A stretch of 14,385 nt of DNA, taken from positions 1 to 14,385 of the forward strand of contig LIBO01000008.1 in the NCBI GenBank assembly GCA_001438005.1. Direction: 5' to 3'. Below are positions 6,582 through 14,158 of the stretch, one piece after another. A program made the position numbers and the translations under genes. The first letter of the stretch is position 1. Each line of letters begins with the position of its first letter. Origin of the DNA: Verrucomicrobia subdivision 6 bacterium BACL9 MAG-120507-bin52 (GTDB lineage: Bacteria; Verrucomicrobiota; Verrucomicrobiia; Methylacidiphilales; Verrucolacustridaceae). The notes under the pieces were generated by a model that did not search any database, was not told the origin of the DNA, and saw only the letters and a list, made by a program, of their open reading frames with translations.

Positions 6582-8639
6582 ATGGCCACAGAAGTAGGAC
6601 CGGTACAATCAGTTGAGGCGCCCCCGCTGCGCCCTCTTAAAATTCCCAATCGCCTGGCGCCCACGCCAAAGCAAGGCCCCAAGTACCCCGCAAAGGTGCG
6701 CAACCTATCCGGACAAGAGGTGGTTCTGGCCAATCCGGTGATGACGAGAGCTTTAATCGCCCTCATGGATACCCATGCGGTCATCGGGGGTGCGGCGTGT
6801 CACTGGGGTGGGCCAGCGGCTTTGGCCGAAATTATGGCGGCGATTCATGGAGTGATGTTTGACGAAACAAAACGGCCTTGGCATGAGGCGTTTAACTTTG
6901 TCAACGATGCCGGGCATACGGAAAACGGGGTGTACGCGTTGCGGGCTCAATATGGATTTGATGGGATGACGTTTGATGATTTAAAAAAATTCCGATCGAT
7001 CGAAAGCAAATTAACGGGACACGGCGAAAGTCATCTCAATCCCCAGGGCGTCTTCATTAGCAATGGGCCGTTGGGATCTGGGCTTCCGGTGGCGCAGGGG
7101 TTGGCGCTGGGGGATAAGTTGGCCCAACGGGACCGAGTTACATTTTGCGTGATTTCCGATGGGGCTTGCATGGAAGGGGAGGCCAAAGAGGCGATGGCGG
7201 CGATTCCCGGGTTGGCGGGGCGAAACGAAATGAATCCCTTTATTCTGATTGTTTCGGACAATGACACCAAGTTATCCGGCCGAATTTCGGCGGACAGTTT
7301 TTCGATGGAGCCGACCTTCGCCGGTCTGGCGGATTTAGGCTGGAATGTGCGCCCGGTCAAAGAAGGGCAGAACTTGGAAAAGGTGTATCAAGCGGTAGAG
7401 CAAGCCGTGGCCGAGGCAAAAGGGGATCCGCGCCGACCCGTCTGTCTTTGGGTGAAAACAATCAAAGGATATGGCGTGAAGGAAACGGAAAAAAGCTCAT
7501 CGGGTGGGCACGGGTTTCCCCTAAAGGATGGCGAAAAAATTATTCAGTTCGTGGAGGAAATTACGGGCGGGAAAACCCCCGCCGATTTAAAGTCGTGGGC
7601 GGAGGCTCTCCGCCGAGATTGGGAAGCGAAGCAGCAAACCAAAAAGGCAGCGCCCGCAGGAAGCGCGAGTGTCAAAAAAGAAAAGGTGCAGGCGGGCTTT
7701 GCTCGGGCGGCGGTGCGCGCAGCGCAGGAGGGCTTGCCTGTCGTTTCGATCAGTGCCGACCTGCCGGGGTCGACCGGCGTGGCCGCATTTCAAAAGGCGG
7801 TGCCTGGTCGCTCCTTTGATATCGGGGTGGCGGAAGCAAACATGGTGAGCACTTGCACCGGACTTTCGAAAACAGGTTTTCTGCCCGTGGCGGATACATT
7901 TTCGCAATTTGGAATCACGAAAGGAAACTTACCCATTATTATGGCGGCACTTTCCCAGGGCCCGATTGTGGGAGCCTTTACCCACGCAGGGTTTCAAGAT
8001 GCGGCGGATGGCGCCTCGCACGAAGCCACCACCTACTTTTCGGCGGTGAGTTCGATTCCGCACACGCTGGCGATTGCGGTCAGCTGTTCGGAGCAAGCGG
8101 AGGCACTGATGTTGGGAGCATTTCAGCGACTGGCCAAAGAGCGGGAGGCGGGCCAGGACGGGGAGAGCGCCCTCTTTTTTGCGGGGAGGGAAGATTTCCC
8201 TGCGCGCCTGGGAGAACGGCCGGAGGGTTATCCTTGGGGGAAAGCGACCGTGCTCCGTCCCGGCAAGGATGTGGTTTTGGTGGCGTGTGGCCCGATGGTT
8301 CCCCTCGCGCTGGAGGCGGCGGAGATTTTGGCCCAAGCGGGCAAGCAGGCTACCGTGATCGACAATCCGTTTGTCAATCGGCCTGACTTGGGAACGATTG
8401 CGCCCGCCGTGCAGGCGGCCGGGGGCCGGCTGGTGACGATCGAGGATCATCAAATCGTGGGTGGCATGGGAGCGATGTTGGTTCACGCGCTGGCGATTCA
8501 GGGGATCACCTTGAAGACAGCGGCCATTGGGATGAAAGGTGAGTTTGGGCGATCGGCGTACAGCGCGCGGGAGCTGTATGAGCACTTTGGGATGGGGCCG
8601 AAGGACATCGCTCAAGCAGCTCGAAAGCTGTCTTCTTGA
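6582..8639 (+). CDS. tkt: Transketolase (thiamine diphosphate-dependent), divergent subfamily
   Basis: Moves two-carbon ketol units between sugar phosphates in the pentose phosphate pathway. The 685 residues include a ThDP-binding domain (about 50-330), a linker rich in K/A (350-368), a pyrimidine-binding domain (about 370-540) and the C-terminal domain (about 555-685). Visible elements are ACHWGGPAAL (72-81) in place of the usual GHPGAPLG, AGHTENG (110-116), SKLTGHGES (142-150), NGPLGSGLP (161-169), the ThDP motif SDGACMEGE (192-200) ending at DN (226-227), and the substrate-loop histidine H310 in GGHGFPLK. E417 in GVAEANM is the expected catalytic glutamate, and H468 and H480 match active-site histidines. 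The usual GVREHAM reads GVAEANM and GDG reads SDG. Chosen start has GAGGAG upstream. Its stop overlaps the next start. Family is clear; related ThDP enzymes are less likely. Confidence 0.9.
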   Translation: MATEVGPVQSVEAPPLRPLKIPNRLAPTPKQGPKYPAKVRNLSGQEVVLANPVMTRALIALMDTHAVIGGAACHWGGPAALAEIMAAIHGVMFDETKRPWHEAFNFVNDAGHTENGVYALRAQYGFDGMTFDDLKKFRSIESKLTGHGESHLNPQGVFISNGPLGSGLPVAQGLALGDKLAQRDRVTFCVISDGACMEGEAKEAMAAIPGLAGRNEMNPFILIVSDNDTKLSGRISADSFSMEPTFAGLADLGWNVRPVKEGQNLEKVYQAVEQAVAEAKGDPRRPVCLWVKTIKGYGVKETEKSSSGGHGFPLKDGEKIIQFVEEITGGKTPADLKSWAEALRRDWEAKQQTKKAAPAGSASVKKEKVQAGFARAAVRAAQEGLPVVSISADLPGSTGVAAFQKAVPGRSFDIGVAEANMVSTCTGLSKTGFLPVADTFSQFGITKGNLPIIMAALSQGPIVGAFTHAGFQDAADGASHEATTYFSAVSSIPHTLAIAVSCSEQAEALMLGAFQRLAKEREAGQDGESALFFAGREDFPARLGERPEGYPWGKATVLRPGKDVVLVACGPMVPLALEAAEILAQAGKQATVIDNPFVNRPDLGTIAPAVQAAGGRLVTIEDHQIVGGMGAMLVHALAIQGITLKTAAIGMKGEFGRSAYSARELYEHFGMGPKDIAQAARKLSS

Positions 8640-10027
8640 TCGAGCGGTTTGGTTTGGGTTGGTTCTGGGCTGGGTTGGTCTGGGCCAGCCTCGGGCAGGC
8701 TGAGATATTTATTTTGCAAAGGGAAGCAGGGGCCGAGTTGGTTTCGGTACAAGAGGTGCGGGAGGAAGGGGGGAAAATTTCCTACCGGGAGATGGATGGA
8801 ACGGTTCGCGAGGTTGAAAAAGAAAAGATACTAACCAAGTTGCCTTCCACTCCCTTGGCCGAGCAGGAGCTGACTCGAGAAGAGGCGGTCGCCGCCATCA
8901 ACGCAATTTTGGAGGCCAAGGCAAAACATCCTGCCTTAGCCGAGCCGCTGCAAAGGGAGGTGGAGATTTGGAAAGAGAGGTTGGACAAGATGCCCAATTC
9001 GGAGGATCCAGAAGCACTGGCGAAAGCAGAGGCCTCTTTTACGGCGGCCGTGGAAAGGATCGTGCCCGCGGCGTATGCGCCAAAAAAGAATTATACTTTG
9101 GATGAGCTCGTTCAGCAGCTGGCGGCTTTGGACGGGTTGGCCAGGGAGTTTCCTGAAAGAGCGGGCGAAGTTGAAAAACTGGCCTCGCCCTGGCGAGTGG
9201 AGGAGGAGCAGCACCGAGCAGGCAAAAAAAAGTTCGAGGGAAGATGGTTCGAGCCTCAGGAATGGGAACAGGAGCGATTTGCCCGACAGGGAGCCGCCAA
9301 GTCCGCATTTTTGGAAACGATCGAAACTCCGGCCGTATCACCGATCCTTTTGGGCCAAGGAATCTTTTTAGTCACACTGGCCTTGTTTCTGGGGGGAGCA
9401 CTTCTCGGATTCAGTTTTTTATACCACGGGGTGGTGGAGTTGATGCGGTATCGGGCCTGGTGGAAGGGAGCAGCTTGGACTTTGGCGGGGATGATTCTTT
9501 TTGCCGTGGTCGCCCGTGGGGGAGTTTTGGCGGTGGCCGTGCCCGAGCCACTCCCTTTTGGCGTGGGAGCCGAGGGGCAAACCTTGGACGACCTCGTTTG
9601 GATGCAAGCGGGACTGCAAGAGCCATTGCCGCAGGAAATTCGGCTGACGGATGGGGAGGTCAACTCTTGGTGGGACCGTCGATTGAGGTTTGCCCCGATG
9701 GATGTGACGGATGTTTTGGCGGTGAGCGTAGTGAGTTGGCGGATTCAATTTGTGGATGGGGGAATGAATCTCGAACGTGCGGGCCGCTGGCTGGGACAAA
9801 CCCTCCTTCTGCGCCATAAACTGATCTTTAGCCGATCGGAAAAGGGGGAGGATATTTATCGAGTGGAAGCAAGCTTGGGAAAGTTGCCGCTTCCTCCCGT
9901 GCTGGTTTTGCGCACTTGGAATCAATGGGTGGAGAGCCTTTTTCAACAGGCGAAGCTTTGTCCAGGAGCAACGGGGGTGAAGCTGGAGAGATTGGAAAAA
10001 GGGGCGGTGGTTTTATCGGCTCCCTAG
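8636..10027 (+). CDS. Unrecognised signal-peptide protein with two membrane segments
   Basis: I do not recognise this family. The TTG start at 8636 overlaps the tkt stop (TTGA) and gives a good signal peptide: MIER, a hydrophobic stretch FGLGWFWAGLVWASLG, then GQA around residue 22. Residues 23-70 look like a small beta domain (FILQREAGAELVSVQEV). A charged, helical, E/A-rich region follows (75-195), with GKKKFEGRWFEPQEW at 196-210, resembling short repeats often seen in secreted proteins of this kind. Two transmembrane segments lie at about 236-265 and 276-302. A C-terminal domain (305-463) contains the LTDGEVNSWWDRR stretch and probable beta strands. Topology suggests a periplasmic N-terminal region. 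Only 80 bp separate it from moxR, so a link to the Bat module is possible but unproven. The start has a weak ribosome site, so coupling to tkt translation is likely. Confidence 0.8.
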   Translation: MIERFGLGWFWAGLVWASLGQAEIFILQREAGAELVSVQEVREEGGKISYREMDGTVREVEKEKILTKLPSTPLAEQELTREEAVAAINAILEAKAKHPALAEPLQREVEIWKERLDKMPNSEDPEALAKAEASFTAAVERIVPAAYAPKKNYTLDELVQQLAALDGLAREFPERAGEVEKLASPWRVEEEQHRAGKKKFEGRWFEPQEWEQERFARQGAAKSAFLETIETPAVSPILLGQGIFLVTLALFLGGALLGFSFLYHGVVELMRYRAWWKGAAWTLAGMILFAVVARGGVLAVAVPEPLPFGVGAEGQTLDDLVWMQAGLQEPLPQEIRLTDGEVNSWWDRRLRFAPMDVTDVLAVSVVSWRIQFVDGGMNLERAGRWLGQTLLLRHKLIFSRSEKGEDIYRVEASLGKLPLPPVLVLRTWNQWVESLFQQAKLCPGATGVKLERLEKGAVVLSAP

Positions 10028-10089
10028 CTCGTGTCTGGCAGGGGCTTTCATGGGGGTTGAAATATTGCGCAGGGTTGGGATATTAAGAT

Positions 10090-10098
10090 AAAGGAGGA
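10090..10098 (+). promoter_or_regulatory. Strong ribosome binding site of moxR
   Basis: AAAGGAGGA is a near-perfect match to the 16S rRNA tail and lies 9 bases before ATG 10108. It is the strongest such site in the window and suggests that the MoxR-Bat part is translated well and independently of the gene before it. Confidence 0.8.
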
Positions 10099-10107
10099 CT
10101 TTGTTTT

Positions 10108-11073
10108 ATGACAAATGGCAAAGAGTGGGCCGCCCGAATTCGGGGCGAAGTACAAAAGGCCATCATTGGCCAGGACGAGGTGATTGAGCGACTTTTGGTG
10201 GCGCTTTTAGCCAACGGTCACGTTTTGCTGGAGGGACTGCCTGGGTTGGCCAAAACCCTCCTGATCAAAAGTCTGGGGTCGGCCATGGGGTTGGATTTTG
10301 AACGAATTCAATTTACCCCCGATCTTTTGCCCAGCGATGTGGTCGGAACCATGGTTTTTCAACCGAAGGAGGGGACCTTCCGTGTTCATCGAGGGCCTGT
10401 GTTTGCGAATTTAGTTTTGGCGGATGAAATTAATCGTGCCCCCGCCAAGGTGCAGAGCGCCTTGCTGGAGGCGATGCAGGAGCGGCAGGTCACCATCGGA
10501 GGGGAGACCCACCATTTGCCGAAACCTTTTTTGGTCATGGCCACCCAAAATCCTTTAGAGCAGGAGGGGACCTACCCGCTGCCCGAGGCGCAGACCGATC
10601 GGTTTCTTTTCAAAATCTTGGTCGACTACCCGTCGGAGCAGGAGGAGCGGGCCATGATGGAGAGGTGGGGGCAGCTGAGCATGCAGCCGAAACTTTCGGC
10701 GGTGTCATCGGGCGAGGAGTTGTTGCAAATGCGAGCCAAGGTGGACGAAGTTTACCTCAGCCCTCCGTTACAGGCTTATATGTTGGCTCTCGTCCGGGAA
10801 ACGCGCGTGGCCGCCGCGGCGGCGGGGAATGGGGGGAAAGTTCTCTCCTATGGTGCCAGTCCGCGTGCTTCCCTCGCCTTAGTTCAATCGGCCCGGGCCC
10901 TCGCTTGGTTGCACGGCATGAATCACGCCACCCCCGAGGTCGTGCAAAATGTATTCTTGGATGCGTTGCGGCACCGCGTGGGATTGACCTATGAAGCGGA
11001 GGCGGAGGAAACGACGACCGACCAGATTTTAAAGGGAGTGCTTGAGCGGATTCCCGTCCCGGCGGGGCAGTAA
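10108..11073 (+). CDS. MoxR-family AAA+ ATPase
   Basis: Chaperone-like ATPase that usually works with von Willebrand factor A proteins encoded next to it, helping them mature or insert metal. The 321 residues are typical. Motifs: Walker A GLPGLAKT (43-50), Walker B LVLADE (102-107, E107 catalytic), sensor 1 ATQNP (145-149), arginine-finger region TDRFLF (163-168) and sensor 2 GASPR (249-253). The lid domain occupies about 210-321. It is cytoplasmic with no signal or membrane segment. A strong AAAGGAGGA lies upstream. It heads the run moxR, DUF58, two vWA proteins and a BatC-position gene, the order known from Bat (Bacteroides aerotolerance) operons. No literature-defined function can be given for this copy. 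Confidence 0.95.
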   Translation: MTNGKEWAARIRGEVQKAIIGQDEVIERLLVALLANGHVLLEGLPGLAKTLLIKSLGSAMGLDFERIQFTPDLLPSDVVGTMVFQPKEGTFRVHRGPVFANLVLADEINRAPAKVQSALLEAMQERQVTIGGETHHLPKPFLVMATQNPLEQEGTYPLPEAQTDRFLFKILVDYPSEQEERAMMERWGQLSMQPKLSAVSSGEELLQMRAKVDEVYLSPPLQAYMLALVRETRVAAAAAGNGGKVLSYGASPRASLALVQSARALAWLHGMNHATPEVVQNVFLDALRHRVGLTYEAEAEETTTDQILKGVLERIPVPAGQ

Positions 11074-11081
11074 GGAGGGGA

Positions 11082-11088
11082 GGAGAGG
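11082..11088 (+). promoter_or_regulatory. Ribosome binding site deciding the DUF58 start
   Basis: GGAGAGG lies 9 bases before ATG 11098 but only 3 bases before the in-frame GTG at 11092. Spacing therefore favours the ATG, which shortens the protein by two residues. Confidence 0.65.
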
Positions 11089-11097
11089 ACGGTGATC

Positions 11098-12009
11098 ATG
11101 AGTACGGCAACCACGCCCGGGGAAGTGGCCCGAAAAGCCCCACTGGCTCTGCTCCGTAAGTTGGAGTGGCGAGTGCGGATGGCGGCCGACTCTTTTTTGG
11201 GAGGAGAATATCGGTCCGCCTTTCGCGGGCGAGGTCGCGAATTTGATCAGGTGGTGAAGTATGAGTTTGGGGACGATGTCCGAGATGTGGATTGGAATGT
11301 TTCGGCCCGTCTGGGAGAGCTCTATCGGAAAAAATTTATTGAGGAGAGAGAATTGACCGTGGTGATTCTCTTCGAGGATACCCCCGCACTCCAATTTGGT
11401 TCCGGGCAACGAACGAAGCGGGAGGCGCTGTTGGAGTTGGCCGGGCTCTTTGCCCTGACGGCGGCGGGGAATCGGGACCGGGTCGGATTTTGGCACGCCA
11501 CTCCCGCTGGTCATCACGTACGGCAACCCGTGCGAGGCCGGGTGAATATTGTCCGAACCGCGGCGACGTTGCTGGGGCAACCGATTCCCAAGCTCGAGGA
11601 TGGGCCGGAGGCTTCGTTGGAGTGGAAACTTTTTTTTCACGCTTTCCCCAAGCACAGCATTGTTCTGTGGCTGGGGGATTTTCCGCCACGACCAGTAGGT
11701 CCCGGTTGGGCGGCGCTGCGCAAGCGGTATGAGATGATCGGAGTGAGGGTGGACGATCCTTGGGATATTCAATTGCCGTCCTTGGGAATTTTACCGGCGG
11801 TGGATCCGGAATCGGGCGAGGTGTTGGCCTTTGATATGGGAACGAAAGACAGCCAGCAAAGGCATGCCCAATGGGTGGCGGAACGTGAGGCGGCGTGGCA
11901 GGAGTGGTTTCCCAGTCCGCTGCAGAGGCTGACTGCCGGCACGGAAGGGGATCTTCTCGAGCCGATGGTGACCTTTTTCCGTCGAAGAATGCAGGGGGTG
12001 CGGCGGTGA
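11098..12009 (+). CDS. DUF58 domain protein of the MoxR-Bat operon
   Basis: Member of the DUF58 family that accompanies MoxR; biochemical role unknown. The 303 residues carry the family core GEYRSAFRGRGREFDQV (36-52) and YEFGDDVRDVDWNVSARLGELYRKKFIEERE (55-85 overall, key D60, D63, D65, W66, R71). The vWA-like strand that follows reads VILFEDTPALQFGSG (89-103): only D94 of a D-x-S-x-S metal site remains, so metal binding there is doubtful. No signal peptide or clear membrane segment is seen, so it is probably cytoplasmic. It starts 24 bp after moxR and its stop overlaps the batA-like GTG (GTGA). In many genomes a small DUF4381 membrane gene stands between DUF58 and the first vWA gene; none fits here. 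Confidence 0.9.
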   Translation: MSTATTPGEVARKAPLALLRKLEWRVRMAADSFLGGEYRSAFRGRGREFDQVVKYEFGDDVRDVDWNVSARLGELYRKKFIEERELTVVILFEDTPALQFGSGQRTKREALLELAGLFALTAAGNRDRVGFWHATPAGHHVRQPVRGRVNIVRTAATLLGQPIPKLEDGPEASLEWKLFFHAFPKHSIVLWLGDFPPRPVGPGWAALRKRYEMIGVRVDDPWDIQLPSLGILPAVDPESGEVLAFDMGTKDSQQRHAQWVAEREAAWQEWFPSPLQRLTAGTEGDLLEPMVTFFRRRMQGVRR

Positions 12010-13040
12010 GTCCGACTCTTTTGCCCGGCGGATGGACGCTGGCGGACCCTTACTGGCTGCTGGCGCTTTTGCTCATTCCGCTGGCCGTTTGGTGGAGGAG
12101 TCGCCGGTCGCGGCCCGTTCTAGTGATTCCACGAGTGGCTCGGTGGGCGGGAGCCCCCGCGATTTCGCTGGGGAGAGGCCCATCCATTCTGGCGGGTTTG
12201 GGACTCGCGCTTTTGATTGTAGGGTTGGCGCGGCCACAGCAGTTGGAGGAGAAAAGACAGGTCAGGCAAAAAGGGTACGATATTGTTTTAGCGATCGACT
12301 TATCCCCCAGCATGTTGGCGGAAGATTACGAGGGGCCGACGGGAAGGATCAATCGGTTGCAGGCGATCCAGCCGATCATCGAGGCCTTTATTTCGAAAAG
12401 GCCAACCGACCGAATTGGGGTAGTGATTTATGGGGGTCGGGCCTACACCCTCTCGCCGCTGACCTTCGATCACGAGTGGTTGGCTCGGCAGATTCAGCGG
12501 TTGCGGGTCGGGCTGGTGGAAGATGCGACGGCGGTAGGGGACGGGCTCGGGTTAGCGGTTTCACGTCTTGAACAAACAGACAAGGAAAAGGAGGGCTTGC
12601 GAAAAGGTGCCTTCATCATCCTTCTGACGGACGGATCCAACAATAGTGGAGTGTTGGCTCCGCGACAGGCGGCGGAGCTGGCGAAAAAGAAGGGGATCCC
12701 GGTCTACACCATTGGGGCGGGGCGACCTGGAGTTGTGCCGATGCCTGTCATCGACAACGCGGGGCGGAAGTTAGGGTATCGGCAGGCGATTTCTGATTTG
12801 GACGAGGATACCTTACAAAGAATCGCGGAGACCACGGGGGGAAAATTTTTTCGGGCGATGGACTTAGGGACGGCGGAGGCAGCCTTTAGCGAGATCGATA
12901 AGAGGCAAAGGATCGAGTTTAGCGCCAAGGCGCAGTTGCGGGCGCACGAGTGGTTCTTTGCTTGGGTGGGGCCGGGGGTAGTGGCTTTTTTTGGGGGATT
13001 GGCTTGGGCTAGGCCCGGCAGGTGGGGAAGGGCGGCATGA
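12006..13040 (+). CDS. batA: BatA-like vWA-domain membrane protein
   Basis: Inner-membrane protein with a von Willebrand factor A domain, probably exposed to the periplasm. I chose GTG 12006, which overlaps the DUF58 stop and has AGGGGG 7 bases upstream; the frame is open further left but that part would lie inside the DUF58 gene. The 344 residues hold an N-terminal membrane segment (about 15-30), a second one (58-75), the vWA domain (about 90-300) and a C-terminal segment (316-334). The MIDAS metal site is complete: D98-L-S100-P-S102, T175 in DATAVGDG and D209 in LLTDGSNN. FSAKAQLRAHEWFF (305-318) links the vWA domain to the last membrane segment. Similar in plan to the next protein, as in BatA/BatB pairs. 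The symbol follows position and architecture. Confidence 0.9.
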   Translation: MSPTLLPGGWTLADPYWLLALLLIPLAVWWRSRRSRPVLVIPRVARWAGAPAISLGRGPSILAGLGLALLIVGLARPQQLEEKRQVRQKGYDIVLAIDLSPSMLAEDYEGPTGRINRLQAIQPIIEAFISKRPTDRIGVVIYGGRAYTLSPLTFDHEWLARQIQRLRVGLVEDATAVGDGLGLAVSRLEQTDKEKEGLRKGAFIILLTDGSNNSGVLAPRQAAELAKKKGIPVYTIGAGRPGVVPMPVIDNAGRKLGYRQAISDLDEDTLQRIAETTGGKFFRAMDLGTAEAAFSEIDKRQRIEFSAKAQLRAHEWFFAWVGPGVVAFFGGLAWARPGRWGRAA

Positions 13041-14158
13041 GGCTTTTTGGAATTCTTTGGGAGGAGCCTTGGGTTCTTTTGTTGGTCCCGACGGTTCCCT
13101 TTTTGTGCTGGTTGATCTTTCGGGGAAAGGTTGGGCAAAGGGGGGCTCTGGCCTTGCCGAAGATCTTGCGGCGGTGGGCGGGGGCGCGGGCGGTGGTGGA
13201 CCGGCCTGGGGCAACTCGCCGGAGAGGTGGCTACTGGCTGGCGATCGGAACGATGCTGGCACTGACGGCCCTGGCTCGACCCCAGTGGGGAAATTTGGAG
13301 GAAACGGTGTTTGACCAGTCGCGGGAGGTCCTGCTGGCGCTGGACTTATCGGCCAGCATGCTGGCGGACGATGTGAAGCCCACGCGATTGGCTCGGGCCA
13401 AGTTGCTCATCGGAAATCTACTGGACGAGTTACAGGGAGAGCGGGTGGGATTGGCCGTTTTTGCCGGGACTTCCTTTTTGCAAGTGCCGTTGAGTTCCGA
13501 CTATGAGGTGCTGCGCGATATTCTACCTGGTTTAGACCCGTCGTATCTTCCCCAAGCAGGGACCGACTATGCGGGAATGTTGCGGGTGGCGGCGGAGGCG
13601 TTTGGGCAAAGCTCGGCAGCCGATCGCTTTCTAATTGTCTTGAGCGATGGGGAGGCGCACGACCCGGGTTGGAGAGCGGCGTTGGAGGAGTTAAAAAAGA
13701 AAAAGGTAAAAATCATTGGGCTGGGCATTGGCACGGCCTCGGGGGCACTTTTACCTGATCCCCAGGGGGGAGTGATGAAGGACGGAAGAGGCGCGGCCGT
13801 TTTAACTCGATTAGAGCCCGCCACGCTGGAGGCCTTGGCGGCGGAGACGGGCGGAATGTATCGGGAGGCGTCCAACTGGGTAGATGTACAGGAGATTTTG
13901 CAGGAGACGATCGACCAAGGAGAAGCGGGTGAATTTTCCAAAACGCGGGAAGCGCGTCAGGCCGAAAGGTTCCAATGGTTTTTGGCTCCCGCGGTGCTTT
14001 TCTTGGCGGCCAGCCTCGCACTGGAGATGCCTGTTTTGCCAGGGAGACGGAGAGTCGCCATGGGCGCGGTTGTCGAAGGAGACGGAGCTTTGCCTCCGGT
14101 GATCAAAAAGAAGACAAAATTGGTTTCGAAAGAGAAAGCAGCAGGGGCACTCGCATGA
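13037..14158 (+). CDS. batB: BatB-like vWA-domain membrane protein
   Basis: Second vWA protein of the operon. ATG 13037 overlaps the batA-like stop (ATGA) and is preceded by GGGGAAGG; a GTG at 13022 in frame is less suitable. The 373 residues have membrane segments at about 12-28, 66-82 and 313-330, with the vWA domain between the second and third. MIDAS residues are complete: D103-L-S-A-S107, T176 in AGTDYAG and D204 in LSDGEAHD. After the last membrane segment comes a 40-residue, lysine-rich cytoplasmic tail (VIKKKTKLVSKEK at 355-367) with no known domain. Paralogue of the preceding gene by architecture, with different loops. It is followed directly by a secreted protein gene through another ATGA overlap. 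The symbol is based on order and domains. Confidence 0.9.
   Translation: MRLFGILWEEPWVLLLVPTVPFLCWLIFRGKVGQRGALALPKILRRWAGARAVVDRPGATRRRGGYWLAIGTMLALTALARPQWGNLEETVFDQSREVLLALDLSASMLADDVKPTRLARAKLLIGNLLDELQGERVGLAVFAGTSFLQVPLSSDYEVLRDILPGLDPSYLPQAGTDYAGMLRVAAEAFGQSSAADRFLIVLSDGEAHDPGWRAALEELKKKKVKIIGLGIGTASGALLPDPQGGVMKDGRGAAVLTRLEPATLEALAAETGGMYREASNWVDVQEILQETIDQGEAGEFSKTREARQAERFQWFLAPAVLFLAASLALEMPVLPGRRRVAMGAVVEGDGALPPVIKKKTKLVSKEKAAGALA

Noticed and set aside
7929..8615. 228-codon - strand frame inside transketolase
   Set aside because: It lies wholly under a well-conserved gene; its protein is rich in R, H and P as expected from the reverse of GC-biased coding DNA.
10057..10086. Possible promoter before moxR: TTGAAA, 18 bases, TATTAA
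   Set aside because: Transcription from it would begin near 10093, inside the ribosome binding site at 10090-10098, leaving no leader. Co-transcription from upstream or another promoter is more likely.
11029..11772. 247-codon - strand frame across moxR/DUF58
   Set aside because: It is antisense to two clearly conserved genes, with low-complexity R/P-rich translation and no motif.
11895..12005. Longer N-terminus for the BatA-like protein
   Set aside because: The extra 37 codons lie inside the DUF58 gene and are not hydrophobic, whereas GTG 12006 has a ribosome site and gives the usual membrane-segment start.
13022..13036. GTG start for the BatB-like protein
   Set aside because: ATG 13037 overlaps the upstream stop in the same way as the other junctions and is well spaced from GGGGAAGG; the GTG would add five residues before the family-like N-terminus.
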